From NCBI GenBank assembly GCA_947168365.1, contig CAMVLO010000012.1, positions 16,158 to 80,157 on the forward strand: DNA of 64,000 bases, read 5' to 3'. This DNA is from UBA3824 sp017541145 (GTDB lineage Bacteria; Bacteroidota; Bacteroidia; Bacteroidales; UBA3824). The notes below the pieces were generated by a model. The model made no database searches and had not been told where the DNA came from. It saw only the letters and a program-made list of their open reading frames with translations. The position numbers and the translations under genes were made by a program. Of the stretch, positions 38,373 through 46,966 are shown piece by piece (position 1 is the stretch's first letter; every line of letters begins with the position of its first letter).

Positions 38373-38586
38373 GAGAAATATTGAGTTACAAGGTATGGTC
38401 GATAAACAGGAAAGGCAGCTCTCACAACAGCAGGAACAACTTTCACAGAAAGATGCACAACTTTCTCAACAGCAAAAACAGCTTTCCGCTGCCATCAAAG
38501 CACTTTCTGCGAACAATTCTGCGGAGCAAATCGCCCAAATCCTCAATGTTGATAAACAACAAGTTGAAGAGATTTTAAAAGGTTAA
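37609..38586 (+). CDS. Rpn-family PD-(D/E)XK nuclease / putative transposase, copy 1
   Basis: The 325-aa protein belongs to the Rpn/PDDEXK_2 group, often labelled transposase; studied relatives are DNA endonucleases that stimulate RecA-independent recombination. Asp59 (KLDFSATIL) and the Glu77-x-Gln79 pair (QLVHIEVQK) fit the catalytic D...ExQ. It starts NPIYDTVFKYIMQDEKVAKV, the family N-terminus. ATG at 37609 is chosen because homology and both paralogues begin there. Residues about 265-300 are a Gln-rich heptad-like linker with QLSQQQ/QLSQKDA repeats, followed by a conserved tail (AEQIAQILNVDKQQVEEIL). Three paralogues lie within 3.6 kb; this one has the longest linker. Confidence 0.9.
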   Translation: MAHVVNPIYDTVFKYIMQDEKVAKVLIGNILKTKVVSIQMNNNEYAAMLPDGKKVFKLDFSATILDREGKHQLVHIEVQKALEEGEIMRFRHYLGAIYMDSTKKYQETIKNSKTQEEITVEHPLPIHTIYILGHELGSGLNKSVMHGENIFKDQDGNIIQIPPDNDYLNGLTHTVSFVIAPLTKKNVKTHLDRLLSIFSDCEPNKEEIEIDEYFDDSDDYRTLMKALQKASVDKQLRGNLELEQYEWAKQTKLMKRNIELQGMVDKQERQLSQQQEQLSQKDAQLSQQQKQLSAAIKALSANNSAEQIAQILNVDKQQVEEILKG

Positions 38587-38628
38587 AACACAAAAGCCGT
38601 TATCTGACGCGATACGGAAATAACATTT

Positions 38629-38660
38629 TTTGCCATTAAACAAAAACATTGTTATATTTG
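38629..38660 (+). promoter_or_regulatory. Promoter of Rpn-like copy 2
   Basis: TTTG at 38629-38632, a 20-bp spacer, and TATATTTG at 38653-38660. The -7 box is inside the duplicated block while the -33 box is outside it, so this copy may be transcribed differently from copy 1. Confidence 0.6.
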
Positions 38661-39453
38661 CACCAAATCTTAAAACGCATTTTAACGATATGGCACACGT
38701 AGTAAATCCAATATACGACACTGTCTTCAAATATATAATGCAAGACGAGAAGGTAGCAAAGGTGTTGATTGGCAACATCTTGAAAACAAAAGTCGTGTCT
38801 ATTCAGATGAATAACAACGAATATGCGGCGATGCTGCCCGACGGTAAAAAGGTGTTCAAATTGGATTTCTCAGCCACGATTTTGGATCGCGAAGGTAAGC
38901 ATCAACTTGTTCATATCGAAGTTCAAAAAGCGTTGGAAGAAGGCGAGATAATGCGTTTCCGTCATTATCTCGGAGCCATTTACATGGACTCAACCAAGAA
39001 ATATCAGGAAACTATCAAGAATTCCAAGACCCAAGAAGAAATCACCGTGGAGCATCCTCTGCCGATACACACCATTTATATTTTGGGACATGAACTCGGC
39101 TCCGGTCTCAACAAATCTGTAATGCACGGCGAAAATATTTTCAAGGATCAAGACGGGAACATCATTCAAATTCCACCTGACAACGATTATCTCAACGGTC
39201 TTACTCATACCGTTTCCTTTGTGATTGCACCACTAACCAAGAAAAATGTCAAGACGCACCTTGACCGACTATTGTCCATATTCAGCGATTGTGAGCCAAA
39301 CAAAGAGGAAATCGAAATTGATGAATATTTCGATGATTCTGACGACTACCGCACATTGATGAAAGCTTTGCAAAAGGCATCCGTTGACAAGCAACTTCGC
39401 GGCAACCTCGAACTCGAACAATACGAATGGGCTAAACAGACCAAACTGATGAA
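38646..39453 (+). repeat. 808-bp direct repeat, copy B
   Basis: Second copy of 37565-38372 at an offset of 1081 bp. Absence of any visible difference, including synonymous sites, points to a very recent duplication or gene conversion. Confidence 0.9.
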
Positions 39454-39604
39454 AAGTAACGCAGAGTTGCAAGAACAGCTTTCGCAAAAAAATGCTCAGC
39501 TTTCCGCTGCCATCAAAGCCCTTTCTGCGACCAATTCTGCGGAACAAATCGCCCAAATCCTCAATGTTGACAAACAACAAGTTGATGAGATTTTGAAAGG
39601 CTGA
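38690..39604 (+). CDS. Rpn-family PD-(D/E)XK nuclease / putative transposase, copy 2
   Basis: A 304-aa paralogue whose first 255 residues are identical to copy 1, with the same D59 and E77-x-Q79 residues. After that the linker is shorter (SNAELQEQLSQKNAQL) and the tail differs slightly (ATNSAEQIAQILNVDKQQVDEIL). So the nuclease core was copied while the linker/tail kept its own history. The ATG at 38690 sits in the same position relative to the repeat as copy 1's. The following GNAT gene begins 20 bp downstream and could be read from the same promoter. Confidence 0.9.
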   Translation: MAHVVNPIYDTVFKYIMQDEKVAKVLIGNILKTKVVSIQMNNNEYAAMLPDGKKVFKLDFSATILDREGKHQLVHIEVQKALEEGEIMRFRHYLGAIYMDSTKKYQETIKNSKTQEEITVEHPLPIHTIYILGHELGSGLNKSVMHGENIFKDQDGNIIQIPPDNDYLNGLTHTVSFVIAPLTKKNVKTHLDRLLSIFSDCEPNKEEIEIDEYFDDSDDYRTLMKALQKASVDKQLRGNLELEQYEWAKQTKLMKSNAELQEQLSQKNAQLSAAIKALSATNSAEQIAQILNVDKQQVDEILKG

Positions 39605-39623
39605 CTGTTTTAATTCTTTAACC

Positions 39624-40169
39624 ATGCACTACCACAAAACCATAACCCTAAAAAACTCCGCCCCCTGCACCCTACGCAACGCTGATGAGCGCGACGGAGA
39701 AAGGGTGCTTGAAGTGTTTTTGTTGACACATCGTCAGACAGATTTTTTGTTGTCGTACAACGATGAAAACACTTTTACAGCCGAGGACGAGGCGCGATAT
39801 TTAAAAGAAAAATCTGACAGTCCCGATGAAATCGAAATTCTTGCTGAAATCGATGGAAAAGTTGTCGGTACGGCAGGATTTTCAAAAATCGGACATCACT
39901 ACAAAGTAAAACATCGCGCAGAATTCGGAATCGGAATTGACAAAAAATATTGGGGTTTGGGTATCGGTTCTGCACTCACCAAAGCCTGCATCGGATGTGC
40001 TCAAAAAGCAGGTTACAAGCAGTTGGAACTCAACTGTGTTGCGAATAACAAAGCAGCGTTAAATCTTTACCAACGTTTGGGTTTTGTGGAATACGGAAGA
40101 AATCCGTTGGGATTCAATTCGAGGAATTCCGCGTTTCAAGAGTTGGTTTATATGAGGAAAGAATTGTAA
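39624..40169 (+). CDS. GNAT family N-acetyltransferase
   Basis: The 181-aa enzyme transfers an acetyl group from acetyl-CoA to an amine. Features: APCTLRNADERDGERVLEVF at the N-terminus, EILAEIDGKVVGTAGFSKIG as the central strands, the acetyl-CoA loop in KKYWGLGIGSALTKACI (Q/R-x-x-G-x-G/A type, about 110-122), and LNCVANNKAALNLYQRLGFV at about 139-158, resembling RimJ/RimL/SpeG-like members. It lies between Rpn copies 2 and 3 on the same strand. Substrate unknown. Confidence 0.9.
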   Translation: MHYHKTITLKNSAPCTLRNADERDGERVLEVFLLTHRQTDFLLSYNDENTFTAEDEARYLKEKSDSPDEIEILAEIDGKVVGTAGFSKIGHHYKVKHRAEFGIGIDKKYWGLGIGSALTKACIGCAQKAGYKQLELNCVANNKAALNLYQRLGFVEYGRNPLGFNSRNSAFQELVYMRKEL

Positions 40170-40181
40170 AGAAAATTTATT

Positions 40182-40212
40182 TTTGACAATTGATAAATAT
40201 CAGTTATCTTTG
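40182..40212 (+). promoter_or_regulatory. Consensus promoter of Rpn-like copy 3
   Basis: TTTG at 40182-40185, exactly 19 bp, then TATCTTTG at 40205-40212, 25 bp before the ATG. This is the best match to the Bacteroidota housekeeping promoter in the window. Confidence 0.75.
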
Positions 40213-40237
40213 CCTTAACAATTAAAAGATTACAAAG

Positions 40238-41203
40238 ATGGCACAAGTTGTAAACCCGATATATGATACTGTTTTCAAATACCTGATGCAGGACGAAAAA
40301 GTTGCGAAAGTTTTGATTGGAAACATCTTGAATACCAAGGTGATATCCATTCAAATGAACAACAACGAATATTCGGCTTTGCTGCCCGACGGTAAGAAAA
40401 TTTTCAAGTTGGATTTTTCAGCCACAATTTTGGACAAGAGCGGCAAGCATCAACTTGTTCATATTGAAGTTCAAAAGGCGTTGGAGGATGGCGAAATAAT
40501 GCGATTCCGTTCGTACCTCGGCGCAATCTATATGGATGAAACAAAGAAATATCAGGAAACAATCAAAGATCCGAAAACAAAAACCGAAACCATCATTGAG
40601 CATCCGCTGCCCATCCATTCGATTTATATTTTGGGTCACGAACTCGGTGACGGCTTAGGAAAATCGGTGATGCTCGGCGAAAACATCTTCAAGGATCAAG
40701 ATGGCAACATCATCCAAATTCCGTCCAACAACGATTATATCAACGGACTAACGCACACGGTAACATTTGTGATTGCGCCGCTCACAAAAAAGAATGTCAA
40801 AACACATCTCGACAAGTTGTTGACAATTTTCAGCGAAACCGAACCAAACAGTAAAATCATTGAGTTGGACGAATATTATGACGATTCCGAAGACTACCGC
40901 ACCATTATGCGTGTTCTTCAGAAGGCATCTTCCGACAAGCAACTGCGCGGCAATCTCGACTTGGAGCAATACGCTTGGAACAACCAACTAAAAATGGAAC
41001 GCCGAGCTCAAGAACTTCAAGGTCGCATCAACGAAATGGGAACGCAACTTTCACAACAGCAAGCACAATTATCACAACAAAAAGCGCAACTTGCCGCCGC
41101 CATCAAAGCCCTTTCCGCGACAAACACAGCTGCACAAATTGCGCAAATATTGAATATCGGTCAAGAACAAGTGGAAGAAATTTTAAACGGAGAGAAAAAC
41201 TAA
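40238..41203 (+). CDS. Rpn-family PD-(D/E)XK nuclease / putative transposase, copy 3
   Basis: A 321-aa paralogue, clearly diverged from copies 1 and 2 at nucleotide level yet collinear in protein: AQVVNPIYDTVFKYLMQDEK, KLDFSATILDKSGKHQLVHI and EVQKALEDGEIMRFRSYLGA keep the D...ExQ residues. The linker carries its own repeat set (MGTQLSQQQAQLSQQKAQLA) and the tail AAQIAQILNIGQEQVEEILN. It has a consensus promoter of its own. This is an older copy than the 1/2 pair. No terminal inverted repeats or target duplications are seen around any copy. Confidence 0.9.
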   Translation: MAQVVNPIYDTVFKYLMQDEKVAKVLIGNILNTKVISIQMNNNEYSALLPDGKKIFKLDFSATILDKSGKHQLVHIEVQKALEDGEIMRFRSYLGAIYMDETKKYQETIKDPKTKTETIIEHPLPIHSIYILGHELGDGLGKSVMLGENIFKDQDGNIIQIPSNNDYINGLTHTVTFVIAPLTKKNVKTHLDKLLTIFSETEPNSKIIELDEYYDDSEDYRTIMRVLQKASSDKQLRGNLDLEQYAWNNQLKMERRAQELQGRINEMGTQLSQQQAQLSQQKAQLAAAIKALSATNTAAQIAQILNIGQEQVEEILNGEKN

Positions 41204-41280
41204 CGATGTAGTTTTGTTGAAAAAAAATCAACCCGTAAAAAAAAACTTGCTCAAGCATCTGATGACCTTAATTTGTTGGA

Positions 41281-41913
41281 TTAAAATCCGTTGCCGTTCC
41301 ATTTGATAACCTTGTCGGTTTCAGAGGAAAAGTCGTTGTATTTGAGGTCGCGCCCTACCTTAGGAAGTTTTACAAAGATTTCTGTGTTATCGTCTAACGT
41401 TGTCATTACTTTTTTAACGATGTCAGCACGTGGTGTGAGAGTTGCTTTTGTAGCGTTGTATTCGTAGAAGAAAATGGCACAATTCGACATCACCTCTCCA
41501 TCAGCGTAAATGCTTACGCCAAAAAGTTTGTTACCATTCGTAAGGTTCCAATACACGGCTTGAAGGATGTGTTCTCGTGTTACAACTTCGCCTTTTTTGA
41601 AATCACCGTCGAATTCTGAGGTAAACGAATGAGTGTGCGCTATTTCTACAAATCCGTTTTTGGGAGCGTAGTCTATTTTAAACTTAGACTTGCCGGTAGA
41701 CTTAAACGTGATGAAGTCATCAACGTAATCGTTAGGAAATGCCTTGCCCCACGCGAGAAACAATTTGTCAATAACAGCGTCCTGCGATGCGGGTACGGTG
41801 ATGTTCTTTTGCCATTTGTCACGAAAATCATCAACATCGTAGTCGAAAATCTGAGCGGTGGCAAAGTTGAAGGTAAATACCGACAAAAATGCGATTATGA
41901 TAAGTTTTTTCAT
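41281..41913 (-). CDS. Small exported protein of unknown function
   Basis: A 210-aa precursor with a signal peptide (MKKLIIIAFLSVFTFNFATA, cut before Q21). The mature part has alternating strands and helices (DAVIDKLFLAWGKAFPNDYV, FKIDYAPKNGFVEIAHTHSF) and a closing KVIKWNGNGF. The overall pattern recalls small Bacteroidota periplasmic proteins of the DUF4468 type, but the match is not secure. No operon partner; a convergent relation with Rpn copy 3. Confidence 0.6.
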   Translation of the reverse strand: MKKLIIIAFLSVFTFNFATAQIFDYDVDDFRDKWQKNITVPASQDAVIDKLFLAWGKAFPNDYVDDFITFKSTGKSKFKIDYAPKNGFVEIAHTHSFTSEFDGDFKKGEVVTREHILQAVYWNLTNGNKLFGVSIYADGEVMSNCAIFFYEYNATKATLTPRADIVKKVMTTLDDNTEIFVKLPKVGRDLKYNDFSSETDKVIKWNGNGF

Positions 41914-41958
41914 GGTTGTAATAATTTTTTTGTAACATCTAACAATTTTTTTGCCAAA

Positions 41959-41990
41959 AAAAAGAGGAAATCAAATGACTTCCTCTTTTT
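41959..41990 (-). terminator. Terminator of the outer-membrane barrel gene
   Basis: AAAAAGAGGAA (41959-41969) pairs with TTCCTCTTTTT (41980-41990), 17 bp past the stop at 42007, with an AT-rich tail on both sides. Confidence 0.85.
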
Positions 41991-42006
41991 TATTAAAAAA
42001 CCTATT

Positions 42007-44964
42007 TTAGAATCTCGGAGGCATACCGCCGGGGAATCCGCCGGGACGTCCTTGTCCGCCACGACCACCCGGAAATCCGCCGGGTCCAAAACCACCGGGA
42101 CCGCCATGTCCGTTGCGTGCGTCTTTGTTTCCAAAGATGTTAAGACGATAAATTACATGCAACATAATGTATGAATTGATTGTGTTGTATTCGATATCGC
42201 TGCGCTGCATTGCCGAAATATTACGGCTGTAAGTGCTGAGTTGTTGCAAGATGTCAAAAAACTGAACAGAAACCGTAAGCGTTTTTCCCTTCAAGAAACT
42301 CTGCGCAATTTGAGCGTTCCAAACAAGTTCGTCAGTGTTCATGGAATTGTCACTGTAACCACGGTGGCTCTGATTGTGAACGTCGTTGGTTATGCTTGTT
42401 CCCCACGGCATATAAATATTGAAAGATCCGCCGTATGAAAACTGCTTGGTATCGAGATTGCTCTGTTTCTGCAACTCGTTGTCTGTATGAGTGTAATTGA
42501 TACTTCCGTCAAGAGTAATCTCTACCCAACCTTTACGCCAACTGCCTTGCAAACGCTCCATTATCATATTACTGCGGGTAGTATTCTTTTTAGACATATT
42601 GTCCTGATAAAGATAGCCTACATAATTGTTATAATTGTACATCGTAAAAGTGTTGATATTCCAAACTCCGGCTGTATCAAGCGCGGTATTGAACATAAAT
42701 CCGGAATTAACACCCCAATTACCGTTGATATTTTCCGGTCGTGTGATACGTCCGCCGGTTTTCTCGTTGTAAGTCACCATATTCGCTATTGAATTTCTCG
42801 TGTTGTTCATATTAACAAATGTCATAATAGTACGCATGTGATCGCGAATATAAGTGTTGTAATTCAATCTCAAATTGTTAGTAAACGAAGGTTTCAAACC
42901 CGGATTACCTTTTGAAATATTCAGAGGGTCGCTGTCATCGGTGATATCAAGAAGGTCACTCATAGAAGGTTGCGATGTAGAACCGCGATAAGTAATTTCC
43001 AATCGTGTCAACTCGTTGGGATTATAACGATATTCAAATGTCGGCGTTACGTTAAACACGCTGCGTGTAGTATCGGTATGTACGCCTTGATAATTTTGAA
43101 CAAATTTTGTCTGCTGAGGCTGAAACATCGCTCCAACGTTCAACTGATATTTATCTCGAATCATACGGAAATTTACATTCATATCTTGGATGTAATTTTT
43201 GTATTCAGAAAAACGACTCAATGCCTCATCATAATAAACGTCGCTAAACGGTGTATTGATTTTTGATAAATAATTATTCCATTTACGGTAATCTTGTTTT
43301 ATGCCGGAAAACGGATTTTCATCAAACAAACTGTAATCGTATGTTGAACGGTCGCTCTTACTGTATTTGTACTGAAATTTATAACTGAACTGCAAATAAG
43401 TGCGTTTCCACAACGGTTCGCTGTATGAAAGTTGAACGGAATAATTCCAATTATCAGAAGGTGTCATATTATAACGGTTTGTATAATAAGTGGAATCGTT
43501 GCCCGCTGCCGTCTGAATCTGATACAAAATAACATCGTTTGTTGAGATTGACTTGTTGTCAGAATCAGTGTAACCGCCCTCGCCGCTAAGTGTGATGTTA
43601 CGACCTTCGTTATTAAGTTTGCGGTTTAATTGCAATGTTCCGTTCATCTTTTTGCTAGAACCGTATGACAAATTGCCGTTTCTACGATAGTTAACCATAA
43701 TAGAATCAGAGGCAAGAGTTTCAATCGAAGCCATCTCCAACGGGTCAAAAACATACAAATACGGGTCAGAATTGTACGAAGCCGAAAGTCCCGTTGTACT
43801 GCCGTCGTTGGTTGAATATGAAAAAGTCGGACGGAACATGATATTGGTCATAGAATCGGGCTGCCACTCCAAACGGCCCTGCAAATTCCAACTGTCAGAA
43901 CGGGTATATTGTTGATTTAACGAATTGGAAAATGCTCCGACTTTACTTACAAAACTTTCAACGGATTGTCTGCTCCAAATATCGCCGTCGCTGTGATTCC
44001 AACGCACGCTACCGTCGATTTTCAGTTTGTTTTTCTCTTCATAATTGTAGTTTAAGCCAACCATTTTAGATGCATTGAGACCGTTACCGCCGCCGAAACC
44101 TCGTCCGCCGCGTGGTCCGCCGCCAAAACCTCTATCGTTAACGTTATTAGCGTTAGTGAAAAGCATAATACGCTGTCTGTCAGCAAAAAATGCTCCCATT
44201 CCACGCCAAGCATAACGGTCTTTGGTTCCGATTCCCAAATCCAAATTTGTAAAACAACCCTTGTTCATACCCGGTTTTAATCCGAAGTCCAAAACAGTCT
44301 CTTCGTTACCGTCTTCGATACCCGTAATACGCGCCATATCACTCTTTTGATCGTATGCTTTTATCTTGTTGACAATCGAAGTCGGAAGATTTTTCATAGC
44401 GGTTTTAGTGTCGCCGGTCATAAATTCTTTGCCGTCAACAAGGATTTTTTTCACTTCTTTTCCGTTGATTGTAATTTTACCGTCATCATCAATTTCTGCG
44501 CCGGGAAGTTTTTTTACAAGTTCCTCTATTGCAGAGCCTTCTGCGGTACGGTAAGCGTCGGCATTATAAACAAAAGTATCTTGTTTTACCGTCATTTTTG
44601 CTGCATAAGCCGTAGCAACAGCCTCGCCTAATTCAATAGCAGCAGGTTTCATAACGAGTTTACCGAGGTTAACATTTTTTCCCTGTTTTATTGCAGCTGA
44701 TTTTATAATCGGGTCAAAACCAATGCTGGTAATTTTTATTATAAAATCGCCGTCAGAAGGGGCATTCATTTTGAAAATACCATTCTGATTACTAACAGTT
44801 CCGGTTACAAACGAGCTGTCAGTTTTTAGTAATCTTACTGTAGCCTGATACGCAGGCTCTTTGGTGTCGCCGTCAATTATGACACCCGAAATTTCTCTTT
44901 CTTGTGCAAATGCCGTGACAATCATCGTAAATAATGTCATCACAAGCGTAAAAACTTTTTTCAT
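42007..44964 (-). CDS. SusC/TonB-receptor-like outer-membrane beta-barrel family protein
   Basis: The 985-aa precursor starts with a signal peptide (MKKVFTLVMTLFTMIVTAFA); a longer frame to 45030 exists but the ATG at 44964 gives the proper signal. A carboxypeptidase-regulatory-like domain follows (ISGVIIDGDTKEPAYQATVR), then a plug-like region (EGSAIEELVKKLPGAEIDDD, VKKILVDGKEFMTGDTKTAM), and a long barrel matching the 'outer membrane protein beta-barrel' family. No TonB box or SusD partner is evident. A Gly/Arg loop (GFGGGPRGGRGFGGGNG near 275) and a Gly/Pro-rich tail after the barrel (GPGGFPGGRGGQGRPGG, ending MPPRF) are unusual. Possibly uptake or export of a peptide or metal complex. Confidence 0.88.
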   Translation of the reverse strand: MKKVFTLVMTLFTMIVTAFAQEREISGVIIDGDTKEPAYQATVRLLKTDSSFVTGTVSNQNGIFKMNAPSDGDFIIKITSIGFDPIIKSAAIKQGKNVNLGKLVMKPAAIELGEAVATAYAAKMTVKQDTFVYNADAYRTAEGSAIEELVKKLPGAEIDDDGKITINGKEVKKILVDGKEFMTGDTKTAMKNLPTSIVNKIKAYDQKSDMARITGIEDGNEETVLDFGLKPGMNKGCFTNLDLGIGTKDRYAWRGMGAFFADRQRIMLFTNANNVNDRGFGGGPRGGRGFGGGNGLNASKMVGLNYNYEEKNKLKIDGSVRWNHSDGDIWSRQSVESFVSKVGAFSNSLNQQYTRSDSWNLQGRLEWQPDSMTNIMFRPTFSYSTNDGSTTGLSASYNSDPYLYVFDPLEMASIETLASDSIMVNYRRNGNLSYGSSKKMNGTLQLNRKLNNEGRNITLSGEGGYTDSDNKSISTNDVILYQIQTAAGNDSTYYTNRYNMTPSDNWNYSVQLSYSEPLWKRTYLQFSYKFQYKYSKSDRSTYDYSLFDENPFSGIKQDYRKWNNYLSKINTPFSDVYYDEALSRFSEYKNYIQDMNVNFRMIRDKYQLNVGAMFQPQQTKFVQNYQGVHTDTTRSVFNVTPTFEYRYNPNELTRLEITYRGSTSQPSMSDLLDITDDSDPLNISKGNPGLKPSFTNNLRLNYNTYIRDHMRTIMTFVNMNNTRNSIANMVTYNEKTGGRITRPENINGNWGVNSGFMFNTALDTAGVWNINTFTMYNYNNYVGYLYQDNMSKKNTTRSNMIMERLQGSWRKGWVEITLDGSINYTHTDNELQKQSNLDTKQFSYGGSFNIYMPWGTSITNDVHNQSHRGYSDNSMNTDELVWNAQIAQSFLKGKTLTVSVQFFDILQQLSTYSRNISAMQRSDIEYNTINSYIMLHVIYRLNIFGNKDARNGHGGPGGFGPGGFPGGRGGQGRPGGFPGGMPPRF

Positions 44965-45103
44965 TCTTTTTATCTTTGGTTTAAGTATATTTTTGACAAA
45001 GAATCTTAAAAAAAGTTTAATTATTTTCAAGAAAAGTTTTTCAGGTGAATCATACTAAATTGAAATTCAACAACATCCGATTTCATTTTTTACAAAAAAA
45101 ATG

Positions 45104-45721
45104 TCAAAACTTGTAAATTTCTTCTTGTAACTTTTCTAAAAACTTCGCCGCATGTCCGCCGTCCATCTGAACGTGATGAAATTGAAACGAGATTGGCAAA
45201 ACAACCTTGAACCAATGTTTTTTGTATTTTCCCCACGACAAAAACGGATTGTTGTAAATGCCGGTATATTGATTTACAATACAATCGAGTTCTGTACCAA
45301 TCACAGCCGACGTTCCGATAATTGCCGCTTCTTCTTCAAGGATGTTTTGACATGACTCTTTTGCGGATTGCGTTATTGAATTATAATCGTTGTTAAACTT
45401 CTGAAAATCATTTGTGTAAGGAATATCACAGAAACTTAGTCCGCCGTTCTTATTGTTGACAATTGTATTGAGCGCAATACGGTCGTAACGGTAAAGTTTA
45501 CCATTTTCGGGCAACGTGTAAAATTCCGCTACACTACTTGCAGCACGGCAAATACACCAACACAGCAACATATTGAATTTTAAACCCTTACGTTTACTAT
45601 TACGATAAAGACGCGTAACATCAAATGTTTTAACCACTGTAACCATCGGCATCGGTGACGACATCCAAATTTCAAAAGCAATTGCACGCGAAGTTTCTTT
45701 TGGATTGATTTCTGTTTTCAT
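45104..45721 (-). CDS. Chloramphenicol acetyltransferase-like acyltransferase
   Basis: The 205-aa protein has the CAT fold signature HHVQMDGGHAAKFL near residues 180-193, with the catalytic His and the DG pair (HHxxxDG). KFNMLLCWCICRAASSVAEF and SFCDIPYTNDF match the family's conserved interior. Length is close to that of classical CAT trimers (about 215). Such proteins in gut Bacteroidota are usually chromosomal and of unknown substrate, so resistance should not be inferred. It is the last gene of a minus-strand run, 8 bp after a GNAT gene; two acyltransferases back to back after a radical SAM gene is notable. Confidence 0.85.
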   Translation of the reverse strand: MKTEINPKETSRAIAFEIWMSSPMPMVTVVKTFDVTRLYRNSKRKGLKFNMLLCWCICRAASSVAEFYTLPENGKLYRYDRIALNTIVNNKNGGLSFCDIPYTNDFQKFNNDYNSITQSAKESCQNILEEEAAIIGTSAVIGTELDCIVNQYTGIYNNPFLSWGKYKKHWFKVVLPISFQFHHVQMDGGHAAKFLEKLQEEIYKF

Positions 45722-45729
45722 CGTTCAAA

Positions 45730-46191
45730 TTATTTTTGAAAATAATTATTCAAAGACAATTGCATCGCAGCCACGCCGTCTTCAAAATCGGTCTGAACAA
45801 AACCGATTCGTTGGTATAGCGCGTAGGCAACCGGCATTACTTCGGGACGGGTTGTAAGTTTAACTTCCTTGTAGCCAAGCGATTCAGCACGTTGGAACAT
45901 CGCATCCAACATCTTTCTCGAATAGCCTTTGCCACGATATTCGGGCTTAACATACAGGCGTTTTACTTCGGCGATATTGTCGTCCACTTTTTTAAGCGCA
46001 ACCGTTGCAATTGGCGTTTCATCTTCAAAACCAACGAGAATCGTCCCGCCTTTGTAAAATGTTGCCAAATCTGCTAATTCTTTTTCAAAAGAAACAAAGC
46101 ATCCTTCCGCACCCTTAATTTGTGAATATTCTACAAAAAGGGATTTGATGATGTCGTAATCTGTTGATGTTTTTACTTCAAAATTTTTCAT
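45730..46191 (-). CDS. GNAT family N-acetyltransferase
   Basis: A 153-aa acetyltransferase with the core pattern FYKGGTILVGFEDETPIATV, VKRLYVKPEYRGKGYSRKML (the R/Q-G-K-G acetyl-CoA loop) and ALYQRIGFVQTDF. The frame runs 25 codons further upstream into the preceding gene, but MKNFEVKTSTDYD at 46191 is the natural start. It lies 16 bp after the radical SAM gene and 8 bp before the CAT-like gene, so it is part of that operon. Substrate unknown. Confidence 0.88.
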   Translation of the reverse strand: MKNFEVKTSTDYDIIKSLFVEYSQIKGAEGCFVSFEKELADLATFYKGGTILVGFEDETPIATVALKKVDDNIAEVKRLYVKPEYRGKGYSRKMLDAMFQRAESLGYKEVKLTTRPEVMPVAYALYQRIGFVQTDFEDGVAAMQLSLNNYFQK

Positions 46192-46207
46192 AATTATATA
46201 ATTTTTA

Positions 46208-46966
46208 TTATTTACAACTTCCGAATTGTATTTTATCCAATGCGTTAATAAGTCCGTTATAATCAATAGTTTCTAACGGTTGTTTGCCTTGTGCGTAACT
46301 ACAAAAGTTTACCTTTTTGTCCCACGAAACTGAGCAAAAATTATCGGGCGGAGTACATTTAAGAAGGCATGACGGACTTTGAAACGGTTTTCCGTCAGCA
46401 ATATACAGCAACGTTTTGGGATCGGGAGTTTCGGAAAAACGTTGCGGAATCAGGATTATTTGTTTTGGTGTTAAAAGTCCGTCGGTCAAAAGCGAATAAA
46501 CACGTTTGCAATTTTCCGCTTTGTTTTTGTTTATCAACAAGTTGACGCCAACGGTAATGTCGGTTTCAGAGGTGATTTTTTCCAACATTTTTATAACACG
46601 CGAAACCTCGTTTTCGTTGTCAGGAAAATGAATTGTAAGATGAATTTTATCTGGTCTGTGGTTTTTCAGACGGAAAAAAACATCGGCATTTTCAAACGGC
46701 AAACCGTTAGAGGTAACAGACAGATACACAACAGGTTGAATTGCAGAAATAATTTCAAAAACGCCGTCAAATTCAAACGGTTCGCCACCGCCTAACGAAA
46801 CGGCTTCAATTCCGTTGTCAGCGCAATCTTTCACAAAGTCAACAACCTGATTTGCAGTCCACTGTGTATCGCCGGATTTTGAACTTCTGTTATAACAAAA
46901 CCCGCAACCCTTACTGCAAAAATTAGAAAGGTCTATCGACAGAAGTTTTAGATTTTTGTATTTCAT
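46208..46966 (-). CDS. Radical SAM protein
   Basis: The 252-aa enzyme carries the 4Fe-4S/SAM motif C17-x3-C21-x2-C24 in LSNFCSKGCGFCYNRSS, the GGGEPFEFDG SAM-binding strand, and ending strands SVTSNGLPF and IHLTIHFPD. The C-terminus has five more cysteines (CLLKC, then three spaced singles, and a final CK), too few and too short for a full SPASM domain but possibly ligating a second cluster. Reaction unknown. Its start lies inside the last 44 bp of the 459-aa gene upstream, a strong sign of translational coupling and joint function. Two acyltransferase genes follow. Confidence 0.88.
   Translation of the reverse strand: MKYKNLKLLSIDLSNFCSKGCGFCYNRSSKSGDTQWTANQVVDFVKDCADNGIEAVSLGGGEPFEFDGVFEIISAIQPVVYLSVTSNGLPFENADVFFRLKNHRPDKIHLTIHFPDNENEVSRVIKMLEKITSETDITVGVNLLINKNKAENCKRVYSLLTDGLLTPKQIILIPQRFSETPDPKTLLYIADGKPFQSPSCLLKCTPPDNFCSVSWDKKVNFCSYAQGKQPLETIDYNGLINALDKIQFGSCK

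Noticed and set aside
37565..41203. The three Rpn genes as a classical IS element or composite transposon
   Set aside because: No terminal inverted repeats or target-site duplications found, and Rpn-type genes are nucleases rather than DDE transposases.
45104..45721. Chloramphenicol resistance gene
   Set aside because: Only the fold and active-site motif are supported; chromosomal CAT-like proteins in this phylum have unknown substrates.
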